Source: Larus michahellis
Taxonomy: Eukaryota > Chordata > Aves > Charadriiformes > Laridae
Assembly: GCF_964199755.1 (NCBI RefSeq)
Contig: NC_133907.1
Location: 8,855,463 to 8,919,462 of the forward strand
Length of the DNA: 64,000 nucleotides
Reading direction: 5' to 3'
Numbering within the stretch: the first letter of the stretch is position 1; every line of letters starts with the position of its first letter. The notes under the pieces are model-generated. The model saw only the letters and a list, made by a program, of their open reading frames with translations, did not search any database and was not told the origin of the DNA. The translations under genes and the position numbers were made by a program. Shown here one piece after another: positions 51,353 to 63,316 of the stretch.

Positions 51353-53624
51353 GGAAATGCATTTCTCAGATCCTCACAAGGCTCTTTCAGTTCAGCAATC
51401 TGAAAAAAACCTGATATGTTTTTGGAAGTCTGCCAGAGCCATGATAAATAATACACTGTCCCTGATAGTTTCAATACAGCAGTTCCCTGAAGCTCATTTC
51501 AGACAAAGAACCCTCGTCTCCTGTAAACACTTCTGCTGGTCTTGTCGGTACATGGTAGAAATCAATTATTTAAACCCAGCTGAAGAACTGCACTTTACCA
51601 AACTTTTTGGAATATAAATATATTTAAGCCTGGTTCTCTGATTGTGTGCCACACAGTTACGGTTGCATGCCTAAGCTGAAAAGGAATTCAAAGTGACAAG
51701 AGTCACCTGTACGCAGAAATTCTCCTGTTTACCCGTTGCTCGTGTGTTAACCACACGTTCAGATTAGGCAGGAGTTATGCAAAATATGCAAACCGTATGC
51801 ATGCAGAGGTTCCTCTCCTCAGTCACGCAATTACAGGATTTTCCAAGGTTGGATGCAACCTGAATCGGAGTAGAGGGCGGCACAGCCGAGCACTTGAGAG
51901 ATATCAGTAAGTTTAAGAACTGCACAGGCCAAACCCCTGCGAGGCTGTTCAAACGCACCCGTACCTCTCTACTTGTTTAAATTAAAAGCAGTTCTCTGCA
52001 CAACTAAGCTCCTGACTTGTTTGTGTTTTCCAGTTTTAGATCCTGTTCTTTTCCGGATTTCTTTGGAGAGTGAGAGTTTACGCTGATAATGGTGTTACAT
52101 CCATCAATGTACCCTACTCAGAAACTTTCCGGCTCTGAGCACAGCAGACCACAGGTATCTGTGCACACTGTGCAGCCACAGGAGCATTCAGAACATTTAT
52201 CAGCGTATCTGCAGCGGGGATATGGGGGAGGTTGGCAGCACGAGGGACTGGAGTAAAATTTCAAGTGTTTGTATATTAATTTTAGTCACATTGGCCACCT
52301 TGCAAACATAAACATAACATCTACAGAGCTGCAGATGGAGGAGGTATGTGTTACTCTTCACTCCTTCAATGCCACGACTAACACGATACAGACGTGCAGG
52401 AGCTCGTGCAGGAGTCCTCCCGAATCGTTTGCAGGAAGAACAAACAGAAGCAGAACAGTAGAAAAGCCTGGTTCTGCCCATGTACAGGCACAAACACCAA
52501 ACTCACAGAAAACCATACAAGGAATAAAGCTAAATAAAAGCTTTTCTCCAAACAGAATGCCTGAGGATTTGTTTTATGATTAAAGATGAGAGTAAGATGC
52601 CTAAATTTGATCCTTTCTCTGCTGCAGACCCTCTGGGACCCCTGTGGGCATCAAACGGCAGAATCACCTCCGAGTCCTTTTGCAGTGAATTGAGCCTCGA
52701 GTCACCCACTGAGACGGACACAGTTTATGCGTGTACCTTAAAGTGGGTAACCACATCCAGTCAAATGCATCTCAATTGGCAATAAAAGGCACCTACGGTG
52801 ATTAAATTGACACATTTACCTCAAGCAAAGCAGGTGAGGAAAATCTTTAGCATCCCTTGGGAAAAGGCACCAAACACACGGCTGCCGCGGAGCCTGGGGC
52901 TTACCTGCTACGTGTGCTGGAGGGGAGCAGTGCTGAGGGCTTTGAGACACGCTCAGAACAGGGATTTCTGAGGCTTTTAGCCAGTTTCTTCCGGCTGGCA
53001 GAGCCCTTCGCTTCACCGGGGAACTGCGGTAGCGCTGAGCAGTGCTGCAATGCAAGTGCGCATCTGTGTGGCTGGGGGGGCACACGTCCCAAACCAGGGC
53101 ACGGAAAAAGCGTGTGGACTGTGTTTTGTGGGCACGCTGAAGTCTTATTGCAGTGGAAGGAGGGAGCGCGAGATGTGAGGAGCATGGAAATACAGGAATG
53201 TGGATTGTTGAGCCTAGTCCCCTAATATTGCAGCCCTGTCATGTAACACTTTTGGGTCAAAGCGCCTCTGTGAATTCCAGCAAAAGATAAGTTGCTATTT
53301 TAACCAGGTTATTTGTAATAAAACTCAGGGACATGTTTTGAAGCTTTATCCATGGGAAGGTGAGCTACGAAGCACTACATTAAGAGTAATGGAGCTATTC
53401 ATGAGAAAAGACACAAGAAGAGCAAGCAACAAAAATGCCCGCGTAGGCCATAAATCAGCAAAGAAACGTATCACCGTGCAGTGACAAGAGAATTGGGTCC
53501 TCCTGCAGCCAGCACGCAATCTGCTTACCTCGAGCGGACAGATCTCCCCGCACAGCGGTCACCTTGAACTCCCGAGGGGAAGCTGACAATGGCAGCAGTA
53601 TTTCAAACAGCAATTACCATCGAA

Positions 53625-53796
53625 ACGCAGAATCGTTCAGGCTGGAAGAGGCTTCAGGAGGTCCCCAGCCCAGCCTCCCGCACGAGGCAGGGGTAGCTAT
53701 GAGAGCAGACTTGGTCCCTCAGGACTTAATCCAACTGGCTTTAAGAAAACTCCACGGATGGAAACAGCGCACGAGATGGAGACCTTTTTGAACTTC
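53625..53796 (-). mobile_element. CR1 LINE fragment, reverse orientation, 3' end only
   Basis: The + strand reads cagaatcgttcaggctgga, then agaggcttcaggaggtcccc, and later aaactccacggatggaaaca. This is the reverse complement of a CR1 3' end and the degraded counterpart of the usual agaatcattcaggttggaa start. It is short, has no coding capacity, and its right boundary is approximate. Confidence 0.8.
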
Positions 53797-54984
53797 CATG
53801 CAACAGTAGTCCATGCTATCTACTTTCTGCCTAACATTTTGCATATACGTTATATAGCATCCTTAAAAGACAAAAGCATTAAGTTTTCTAAGACCAGGTG
53901 AATAATTTGCCATCCGTAATTTATTCAGAGTTTTGCTTCGATCTGTGTTTACGCAGTTTTTCTCAAACAGATGGCATTTTTCTAATGTATTCATTAGTTG
54001 AAATTTTCTGATGAATAAGTTCTGTGAATAATCCCTGGTCTGTAGCTTGGTTTTGAAAATTCTCACCTTTCAGCCATGTAGGTATTTAAGTTCTGTTTTA
54101 TAAGAAATTAATTTAGCCTCTTGCTTTCTTTGGAAAGTGAGAGGTGAAAGGTGCCATGAAGTTGAAATACCTTGTTTTGCTGGCAGCACCGCTCCTGACA
54201 GCGGAATGATGCTGGAGTTATCTGCAAAAGCCAGAGAAATGATAGAACAGGATTTCAATGTCAACAATCAAAGGAACAGAAGGAAAAGCAGCCACAGGCT
54301 GCAAAAGTAATGAAAGTGGGATTAAAATTTTTCTCTGCGGCAATGCTAATTCCTCAAGGAGCACTAAGTAGCAGATTTACTCCAGGAATCCTCGGCCAGT
54401 TCACCACACAGTCAGGCTACCACCACAGAAAAACTGCTGGTGTACTACTTGTTATCTCCAAGAACATTATCACTTCTGTTGTTCACATGAACTCTGTGCT
54501 GATGAAGGATGCAGGCGACACCTGCCTCCATTTACCAGAACTGATTTAATATTGGCCACAGCCAGTCATCTCACACCTCACTTTTATTTCTCACATCAAT
54601 GTCAATAAAGTCCTTCACCTCACCTGAATCTGCTCATCAAGTGCCTAAATGAGGTGGTGATTTCTACAGTGAGTACCAAGCGAGTTCCAGGACATTTATA
54701 TTTACTCTAGCCAATAAGTAGTAACAATTTTCACTCATTATTGCTCAAAACTGGATTTGAAAACTGCTTACTTGCAATGGATCCCTCCATTCACTGTCTG
54801 TCTCCATGAATTGCTCTTGGTATCCAGATGTTAATGAGATACTAATCCAAATAGCACGGCCTGGTGTGATTTATTAAATAGTAAAAATATTGCATTACTC
54901 GTGTGTGGGATGGTAATGAGTTCTCCTTCTGTGCCATGCTGCTGTGCCTCTTCCTGAAAGGGCAGGCGTAGCTTCTTGGACAAT
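53797..54984. other. Intergenic DNA, no gene recognised
   Basis: AT-rich sequence between the two right-hand CR1 fragments, with only short chance frames. I see no exon, RNA gene or regulatory motif to report. Confidence 0.5.
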
Positions 54985-56060
54985 CAGAAATCATAGAAAC
55001 ATGGACTGGTAAATGTCTCAGAAGATCAGTGAAACTCCCCCCTGCTCCAAGGCATGGTCATACGTGCTGCAGCCAGTCCTGCTAGCTGTTTATCTAACCT
55101 TTTTTAAATCTTCACTGCACAGATTTATAGTCTCCTTAAACTCCAGCTACCCACACGGTAATAGTTTTGTCTGGTTTGTTTGCTTTTTTCCTGGTATCTA
55201 ACGTAATCTCCCTAATTGCACTTTGGTAAATTGCTTTTTATCTTACCATTGGTGGCCACAGAACAACTGTTTACTGACATCTTTATAAATGTGTTTATAC
55301 ATTTGAAGACAGTTGGCATGTCCTTACCTTGTGTTTTCCAGATCAAATAATCAAATTCCATCTTTCCTTGTAGCTTACATTTCCTAAGCCTCTTACAGTT
55401 TTGGTTGCTATTCTCCTATCTTGTTTGCCTACGTCTTTCTTTAAGAGTAAGTGTAATGCTTGAAACTGGATAGAGTGCTTCAGCCGAGTCTGACTAGTGC
55501 TAAATGGAACAGAAATAACGCCCTCCGATGTCTTACATATGATCCTCCTGTTACTAGAGCTCAGAGCAACACGACTATTTTGCAGCACTGCACAGTCTAC
55601 AATCCACTCTAATCGCAAGATTCTCTTCTGCAGTATTTTTACCTAACTAATAGTCCTCATTTGACATGTGACATTCCTTCCTATGTGGCACACTACATCA
55701 TTTTTCTTCTAGGACTTTATCGTGTTGAGTTCAGACTGTGCCTGCAGTATATCAGGGTCATTTTAAATCTCAGCCTTGCACTCCATGTTTGGAATCACCA
55801 TAAATGCTATAAAAGTGCCCTCCAATTCCATCACCCAAGTTATTACAGAAAACACCAACCAAAACTGTTCCCAGATAATTCCCTGGGAGACCCTACTTGA
55901 TGTGTCCTTCCTCTTTGACAGCAATTATCAACAAAGGCTTTTAAAATGCAGGCTTTCATTAACAAGATTATTACAGACTATTATACAAAACCTCTTTATA
56001 CGTGGCACTGTGGTCAGTAAAACCAGTTACCTCCCTTCTGCAGATAAAGGCTGAGTGCCA
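54985..56060 (-). mobile_element. Long ancient CR1/L3-like LINE remnant, reverse orientation
   Basis: The + strand begins with aaatcatagaaacatggact, a degraded reverse-complement 3' end. It continues through blocks typical of old sauropsid CR1 copies, including a gggtcattttaaatctcagc stretch near 55755, ccctgggagaccctacttga near 55880 and a gtccttcctctttgacagc block near 55903. At about 1.08 kb it is the longest repeat in the window and reaches into degraded ORF2-derived sequence. Many stops and indels show it is long dead. It ends about 0.9 kb upstream of the CpG island. Boundaries are approximate. Confidence 0.75.
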
Positions 56061-56974
56061 CACTAAGAAACCTTTACAAAGTCAAATAAAAATCATATGC
56101 AATATCAGGGAAAAAGAAACCCAAGTTGCCCACAGCCGGAGTCGCTGACAGCCCTCTACACAACTGCTGTTTAACAACTAGGGTTGAAGAATATAAGCAT
56201 GACTATTTCTGTGTGCCCACACAATTCTGAACCACAGTCCAATTTAGTTTAGAAAAAAAAAAAAGAGGTATTTTGCTAAAATTACCATAGTATAGGTTTT
56301 TCATTTGTATTACCATAGCAACAAAGGACCTTACTTGAAATGAGACTCCCCACTGCTCCGGGTGAAGTGCATAATGCTCATAAGAGCCAGCCCCCGTCCC
56401 ACTGAGCTTAGAGGGGACTGTCCCCCTCCTGCATCGAGGTGCAGGAGTTCATCTGCAGGAAATTCCCTCCAAGACCAGTGCCTGCGCAGGTAAGAAAAAT
56501 CAGAGGCCAAAAGTATCGTTAGGTCTGTAGCCACTGGGGCACAAGAGCACATGGGAGGAGAGTGGTTTGCACTTAGGAGTCTGTGACAGAGCTCAAACTG
56601 CTGGTGGCTCCTTAACCCTGGCACCAGGGTTTAATTTGCTGCTTTAAAACGGAGATTAAACTCACACAGAGTAACTTCCACCCAGATGTCAAACACGTTT
56701 CGTTAAAAACTAGAGGTATGGAATGCTCTCCAAGTCTCTGACAATCAACAATATCAGTGTGTTAATTGTCAGTGTACTTTGCAAGGGTGCCACAGGACAA
56801 GAGCACAGTTTTAGCTCTCTTGGAGTCGTTGCTATGGACTGGGGGTGAGACATGTTACGAGTTATGTTTTAATGGACACTTTTAATACCACTTCTTTCAC
56901 CAAAAAATAAATAAATACACTAAATTCCCATGGAACGGGAGAAGCACCAGAAGTTTTACTGACGATGAGAGCAG
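56061..56974 (+). other. Upstream flank of the CpG island, with a consensus splice donor
   Basis: CAG|GTAAGA at 56489/56490 is a consensus donor on the + strand. It ends a ~150-base moderately GC-rich segment (56340-56489) lying 0.5 kb before the island, which could be an alternative upstream first exon. X-box-like sites lie at 56309 and 56828. No transcript evidence is available. Confidence 0.3.
56309..56322 (+). promoter_or_regulatory. RFX X-box-like site upstream of the CpG island
   Basis: ATTACCATAGCAAC matches the RFX X-box (GTTRCCATRGCAAC type) except at the first base. It lies about 0.65 kb upstream of the CpG island edge. A half-site, GTTGCTATGG, lies at 56828-56837, about 140 bases from the island. 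Binding is predicted only. Confidence 0.45.
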
Positions 56975-57960
56975 CCCGGGATGCCACCTGTGGGCAGCCC
57001 GCTGCTTCCAGCCCTCCCGGAGAGCCGCGTCTGGGGGCGGACGGCGGGGCAGGGGCGGCGGGCGGCCCCCCTGGCCCGCAGCGGGGCGGGCCCGGCCCGG
57101 CGCCCTCCCGGTAGCAGCCCGCTATTGCTGCTCGGGAGAGCTCCTCCTCCCCCGGCCCCGCCGGCGGGTCCGCGGGGCTTTGGCGAGGCACCCGCTGGTG
57201 GCCACCTCCGCTGGCGGCCGCGCGGAGGCGCGGGGCGGTGCGCGGGGTGCGGAGCCTCCCCCGCCGCCGCACCATGCGGAGGGTCGGGGCCCCCCCGCGG
57301 CCGCCCGCCCCGCACGCGCGGCCGCCCCCGCACCGCGCAGCGCCGGCGCAGCGCCGTGAGCTCGGCCCCGCCGCCGCCGTCGACCCCACGCCGCGGGGCT
57401 CCCGGCGGCCGCGCTCCCAGCCCGGCCCCGCGGGCAACTTGCAGGCAAGTTTCCAGGGAAGTTTTTCTTCCAGGAGCGGGTCGGGACCGCCTTTTGCCGC
57501 GGGAGCGGCGGGGGCTGCGGGCATCGCCCCGCGGCGGCAGGCAGAGCCCGGCCGGGGCCGCCCGCAGGTGGGGTTCCCCCGGGATCTCCCCCCCGGACAC
57601 CCCCGGAGGGGTGGGCATGGCGGGGAGCGGGGCGGGCGGCGGGGGGGGGGGGGTCGTGCCGGTCGGTGCAGACGGGTTGTAGCAACAGGTTTTCTCCCGC
57701 AGCAGGGATGGAAGAGAGGGACTGTCCCCCCGCGCCGTCATTTCAGCCCGGCCCCGGGTTGCCCGTGCTGCCGGCAGCGGGAGGCGGTCGGCTGGTGAAG
57801 GGCAACCGCTCGGCTCGCCCCTGGCTCGCTCCTGTCCCGCCGCGGAGGAGGCTGACGGCTGTCGAGGCTCATCCGTCGGGCTCGGTTTGTGATGCTTCGT
57901 CTTCCCTTTCCCGGCTCTCCCTCTCCCCGACTCCCGTCTCTGCGCAGTATGGAGGCTTGT
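56975..57960 (+). promoter_or_regulatory. KCNG1: CpG island: probable KCNG1 promoter and non-coding exon 1
   Basis: GC content and CpG density rise abruptly at about 56.98 kb and fall at about 57.96 kb, with the densest part at 57.0-57.87 kb. Flanking DNA is AT-rich and CpG-poor. It is the only large CpG island in the window and sits about 5.4 kb upstream of the KCNG1 coding exon on the same strand, so a KCNG1 promoter is the simplest reading. Open frames of 186-261 codons on both strands here follow from the scarcity of stop codons in GC-rich DNA and do not look like real proteins. No TATA box is evident. Possible exon 1 donors include CAG|GCAAGT at 57444/57445 (GC-AG type) and CAG|GTGGGG at 57567/57568. 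Transcription start and direction cannot be fixed from sequence; divergent transcription is possible. Confidence 0.8.
57621..57653 (+). other. G-quadruplex-forming G-rich tract in the CpG island
   Basis: Runs of three or more G (gggg, gggg, ggg), ending in an uninterrupted run of 13 G at 57641-57653, fit the G3+N1-7 quadruplex pattern on the + strand. The tract lies inside the probable KCNG1 promoter or first exon. Long G runs are also prone to length errors, so the exact number of G is uncertain. Confidence 0.6.
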
Positions 57961-59497
57961 GTTTCAAATTTCTGCTTCTTTGCCTAATCTGAAGGTCCTT
58001 TGTAGCTTTAATTTTAAAATAATTAAGATATGTCTTTTATATTGATCTATTTACTGATTTATGTTCATTGGGAAATAACACATCAAGTTAACTATTCTTG
58101 ATAGGCAATGTATTTCTGGCAGATTTTTTTTTCATTGGAAAAGACTTGGGGGGGGGGGGAACAACACGCGTAAAATAACTCTTCCATGACTACGTATCTC
58201 TTCGTTTCAGTGGCAAAATATGTATCTACATAAATAAATGACAACTCCTTTACTTTTTAAAAATATGTTTAAGAGATTGCTTTGAATGTGACTTATTAAA
58301 ATGTGTTGACATAAATATATTTCACAGCAGGATAATAACTATAGTTATCCATTCTAATGTATTTCAGAATATTCTCCTGGGGATATAAGTTATGTGCAAA
58401 GTTATTTCACTTCTGATTATTATCGGCAGAATAAGGCTCAGCTTTGTAAATCCAAATACTGAGAAACGTATTTGTCATAATTCAGTTTGGAGGTTGTCAT
58501 AAGATGCCAAAAAGCATAACACTGTCCAGGTCAAGGAGAGGAATATACAGATATGAGTATATTTTTTCAGATTATAAGTTTTTCAGGATAGTTTCATTTC
58601 CTATTATGCATTGACCTTTGTAAGTTTTTCTTTGATTTGGCTGGAAGTTCACTTTGCAAGCAGAGTTGAAGTTTGAGATCAGTTCTCACTACATAAAAAG
58701 CTGCTTGGGTACAGCTTAAAGTATTTCAGGAGGGTACCCTGACAGTGTTGATACAGTACAGAAATCGTGTGTCAGAAGATAGCTGAATTTAACACTGCTT
58801 GAAAATGCTGCTTATTTTAACTAAGGAAAGAATAAAGGAGGAAGGGTCACTAAACTGTAAAGCAGTTTCTTATGGAATTCTTTCCAAAAAGTCACTGTAT
58901 TCATATTCACCCTGCACTGAAATTTGAAACTTTTTTTTTTATTTAAACTAAATTTACAAATAGTAAAAAGCAACAGAGACAAGTTCCAGGCACTGGAATT
59001 GATGGAAGAGTCTAGGGGGGGGTCGTGCATCTTCCTTGCATGCTTGTTATCATCCAGGCGCAACTTCGAATTGTCTGCATCACAGAGCAGTATCGGGACT
59101 CCGTGCAGGAGCTCTGGTTACATCAGAGATGCACTGCAGAATTCAAAATACTGCAGAGGACACTGGGGGGGGGGGGTGGTGAAATGACACTTGCAGTGGA
59201 ATTTTAGCATGTTACTCATGATTTCTATTTCTTTCCGTCGGAAGGGTATCTTTAATAATTCTTTCCCCATTGTCTAGGAGTCTGGCACCCTTCCTGAATT
59301 TCGGCTGAAAGTAAGGGCAGTACAGATTTCTAATTCGATTTCTTCACCAGACATAATGGATAAGAATATCATCTTGTGCAAGACAGATTTTTAAAAAGAT
59401 GTTCTATCTTGCTTCACATGCACACCACGCCATTTAGAGTCACCAAGAGCCCTTGCCATGGGCCAGTTTTTCTGTATTACCGTAGCTTCTAGAAGCC

Positions 59498-59690
59498 ACA
59501 ACAATGATCAGGATTGTATAATGTCGTAAGAGACAGCTCTTGCCCCAGTAAGCTTACAAACAAAATAGGAAACGATGCTCAGAGAGAAGTGATTTGCCCA
59601 AGACGAGAACACATTACGAGCAGGGGAGCCGGAGAGATGAACTGGGCTTCACTAACTCCCGGGCATTCAAGGGCAGAATACTATCTCGGG
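59498..59690 (+). mobile_element. MIR-like ancient amniote SINE
   Basis: The stretch contains, in order, gtaagagacagctcttgcc, then agcttacaaac, then the CORE-like part with gctcagagagaagtgattt followed by gcccaag, then a degraded tail ending near cgggcattcaagg. This order and wording match the ancient amniote MIR family (agagacag...gcttaca...cagagag...aagtgacttgcccaagg). The element is degraded and lacks clear target-site duplications, as expected for an insertion over 100 million years old. It explains the short open frame in this stretch. Subfamily (for example MIR1_Amn) is inferred from memory. Confidence 0.75.
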
Positions 59691-61990
59691 CGAGGAGGGA
59701 CTTTACCATTGGTCCTTACTTAACCACAGCAGTTTTATTTGAGGATTTTACTCTCACAGCATATCCTTAAAGTTCATCTTGTTCAATTGTTGGGAAAATT
59801 GTTGCTAGAGGCTAATGTGTTTGTCTGACCTTCTATTCCAGTGTGTTGTCTTTAATCCTTAATGCATTTCTTACAGCCATCCCCAATTTCATTGGTCTGC
59901 AATGTATGAGTAAAACAGTTTGCTTGTTGTCTAAGCTCAGTAGCAAAAAACTCCGTCCATTAATTAGATCTCTCCCTTCTTAAAGCAGTACTGACCATCG
60001 TCATTCTGTAGAAGCACCTTCCAAAGGAAAAGAAGAAACATACAGAGAAATGCATGGCTTTATTTTTCTCCTTCCTCCTTTCCTTCAAGTCAGGCTGTCT
60101 TTTCTATTGTCCTTTATTTCCTCCTTTTCTTCCCCCTTAGATAGGACGCTACATGTATCTGAGGCAAAGAACACGTAAATAACACATGTACAGTGTCAAA
60201 TACCATAACTGCCTACCTGGGGTCTGTGGACTTGCCAGTTCTGGTTATGGAAAAAGAAGGAGGCACTTTTGTAACTGCAGTCATTCAGTGTGTTACGCAG
60301 GGGATTAATTTGTCCAACTTATTGTCTCGCACAGGTCGAGAAGCTGGAAGCGAAGTAAGAAATTCTTTTTTCTTTGCTCTGTTGTTTCACAGTTGATGCC
60401 TCAGGGTTACAGCATGTCTCTGACACATTCAGAACGTTTACATTTCCCTCTCCCCATTTCTTCCCATTGTGTCAACAATGGATGCGGTGGGAGATGAAAC
60501 CAGCGACAGAGATGAGCTGCCTCCTCGTTTTTCCTGGCTGAGATTCAGAGGATAAGTTGTTGCTAACCAACATTATCTGGTATTACAGAAGGGAAAACGG
60601 TGAACAGCTCCCATTTATCCATAGTCTTATATCAGTCATAATCTTTATTCTCTTTGGGCCAGCCCTGCCTTAGATGTTGTTGAGGCAGCAGGGGAAATGC
60701 TTGTGTCTAAGTTAAACAGCAGTTGCTCTAAGAAAAGGAGCCCTACATAAAGATACATCAGGTAGCCCTGTTTTCCCACGCCAGACCTATACCTTGAACT
60801 CCCAGTGGCATTACTTCTGATGATGGTACCTTGGGAAAGCTTTAAGAGGAGACCAGCCGTGGGTCATTAGGAGTGCTTCACGTGATGGGATTGTGTCAGG
60901 GTAATTGCGAGTTCAACTGCTCCGTACTTCCTGTGTTCAGCACGCTCGCGCTAGCGCTGAGCCAGCTAGCGCTCTCCTCAGATCCCTTCATTTATCCAAG
61001 TCCTGCAGCTTTTCCAGTGGGCAGTGGCAGAGTACCATCATTTGTCATAAAGCTCCACTGATAATCCCAGGATTGGCTAGAATTTCCTAGAATGTGACTT
61101 TTTAATACAATTCCGTTTCGCGTTAATGTCATTTCTGGAAAAAAAAAGTCTTTCAGGTCAGCAGGGCTTTGCTCAGTCTTTCTTGAAGCAAGAGACAAAC
61201 AGAAATCGATTGGAAGTTTATTTAAGTGCAGGCCTGCAGGATTTTGCCATCATTTGCACCCACCGGTACTTCCAGAGGAGTAGAGAATTGCCCAGCCCCT
61301 CCCGTGGGGATTTCCAGACTCGTAACTGTGGAGCAAAGGCAGAGGAACTCAGCAATACAAGCAAGTACGTAGCGATAAGGCACTGAAAGCTGAACACAGT
61401 GAAGATTTTGGCATGGAGAACAGGTTACTTGCCAAATAGCTGTTCTCAAATCACTAGCAATAGCAACAGAGATCCCACTTTGTGATAGAAGCAAGATGAC
61501 AAAGCTTACCTCTCCGCTTATCTCGGGCCAGAAAGTAGTACCACAGCTCTTGGAAGATCTGAATCACGCCTTGTCAGTTCTTGTATATTCCCGTAGGCTT
61601 TTGTTTATCCGCGTGCCCTAAAGGTAAGTAAATTAATGATTTCCTTTGGACTAAAGAGAATTAGAGAATTACAGGTGAGGAATCAGGAAATACCACTCCA
61701 TCAAAGCTCACCTGGGGCCACCTGTTTGGAACAGTACGTAAGGAACTGCTCTGTTCAGAGTAATCCCTCTGGGAAGTTTAGGAGCAGGACTGAGAGAGTA
61801 TTTTACTGAAAGCAGCATTGTAAGTCCCCTTGCAGCAAAGGAAGCTTGTTGCTCTTAAACTGAAGTGCAGCAGTGTGTTTTAAGTATTTTGCTGTGTGTA
61901 TTCCTGGGTTTTTCTTCTGTGATAGGTATGTAACACTATTGGTGTGTTTTATAAGCCCCCGCTTCTGAAAACAACAGTTGTGTGTTTCAG

Positions 61991-62041
61991 GAAGTGACAT
62001 TAGCAGGGGTAGATATCCTCGGGGTGCATATCAAAGGGGAG
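61991..62041 (+). other. Candidate 51-nt non-coding exon in the KCNG1 5' intron
   Basis: The segment is preceded by gttgtgtgtttcag (AG at 61989-61990) and followed by GAG|GTAAGT, a full-consensus donor, at 62041/62042. It contains stop codons, so it could only be 5'UTR or non-coding RNA. It lies between the CpG island and the KCNG1 coding exon on the same strand, where an alternative 5'UTR exon could sit. There is no transcript evidence, and single splice-site pairs this good do occur by chance. Confidence 0.35.
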
Positions 62042-63316
62042 GTAAGTACAGCCAGGAAAAGAACAAAACTACGTACTGGTACTGAAGCCAATGAAGTGTA
62101 ATATTTATTACTTTCCGGTGAACTCAAGGCTAGAAAGTCAGAATGCTCAGGCATAATTAAAATCTATTTATTGTACAATCTACTTAATAAATAAATACTC
62201 TATCAAATGAAACTCAGCAGCTCTGCGCATTAAGCTACAGCTGAGTGCACAGATGGAAGATGTAGACGCAGAACCGTACAGCTCTCCTCTGGGTGAGCAG
62301 ACTTGCAGTCTGACTTTTAAGATGCAGTGACTTTGGGAGGCAAGAAGTTTAACATTTCCAGTACCTGCTTTTTATGCCCATTCAAACTCCATGGTCACTT
62401 CGTTCCGCAGACTTTACACTAGTGTTGTGTGAGTAGAATTTGAATGTGATTTTTCGAAGTTGCCATAAGAAGTTTTTGGTTTCCTATAATCAGAGGTGAA
62501 GGCAGTCACCTTGGCGCGCAGCTACTGTTCAGTCCATTGTAAGGACAAAGACCTATTACTGCATATAGGGTGTCAGTTACAACTGAAATGGTATTCCAAC
62601 GTTTATGTAGAAGTCATGGATTTCTTAACAGTCTTTTGTAGTTGAAGCCTGAAAAGGGAGTTGTCATGCCAGTAAATGTATATAAACTTTATAAAAATAT
62701 TTTATGTGATCATCAATACAAGTGGGGTTTTTTTCCCAAAATTGTTTCCATATGGCCTTTTAGGAACTAGTCTTGTACTAACTGGTTTTTAGAAGTGATA
62801 TTTACTGGATTACAACAGAATTGACTTCTGATTCTTTCTATATACTTAATGAGTACTAAAATGTTTAAAAATTTATGTGGAATAGTTAAATAAAAAAAGA
62901 TATAATTTCCTTACTACAAAACACACTTGAATTCTGCATTCTTATGTGATACTAGCAAACTCTTTATACTTCCATTCTGAAACAGGAGTATCCTGCCATA
63001 TGCAGGGATTGTTCCTGTTTCCCTCTGTCCTCACTGGGAACTGAGACCTCTGCATCTGAGACAGGAGAAGCCCCCTGGTGTGAAAATTTGCTGAGCAGAG
63101 CTCCTGGATAAGTGACTCCTTGATAGAGTCAGTTCTGCCCAGCTGGATAAACTCAGCCTCACCAGAAAGGTCTTCTGACCATACTCAGCCACTGCTGTTT
63201 TCTTTCCAATTGTTTTTATCAGCCATATATGTTTTTGAGCTCCAATCACTACATTTGTTCCAAGCTTGAAAACAACCACTCGCTCACTCAAACCATGTAT
63301 CTGTGTTTTGTTCCAG

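Larger units (their letters stand above)
47832..53624. other. Intergenic DNA, no gene recognised
   Basis: GC-richer patches at 49.1-49.25, 49.5-49.66, 50.8-51.05 and 52.87-53.1 kb give overlapping short frames on both strands without protein-like content. A strong isolated splice-acceptor-like tract ends at 48609. Confidence 0.5.
57961..63316 (+). other. KCNG1: Probable KCNG1 first intron(s)
   Basis: AT-rich sequence between the CpG island and the acceptor at 63316. It holds a MIR-like SINE, G runs at 58148-58159 and 59165-59176, a 51-nt splice-bounded segment (61991-62041) and another consensus donor AAG|GTAAGT at 61623/61624 with a weak acceptor 27 bases upstream (61595-61596). It is called an intron because it separates the presumed promoter from the first coding exon on the same strand. 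Confidence 0.65.

Noticed and set aside
56862..57992. Frames of 108-261 codons on both strands in the CpG island
   Set aside because: Stop codons are rare in this GC-rich DNA; several frames overlap on both strands and all are Pro/Arg/Ala/Gly-rich without domain features.
59514..59723. 69-codon frame
   Set aside because: It falls on the MIR-like SINE.
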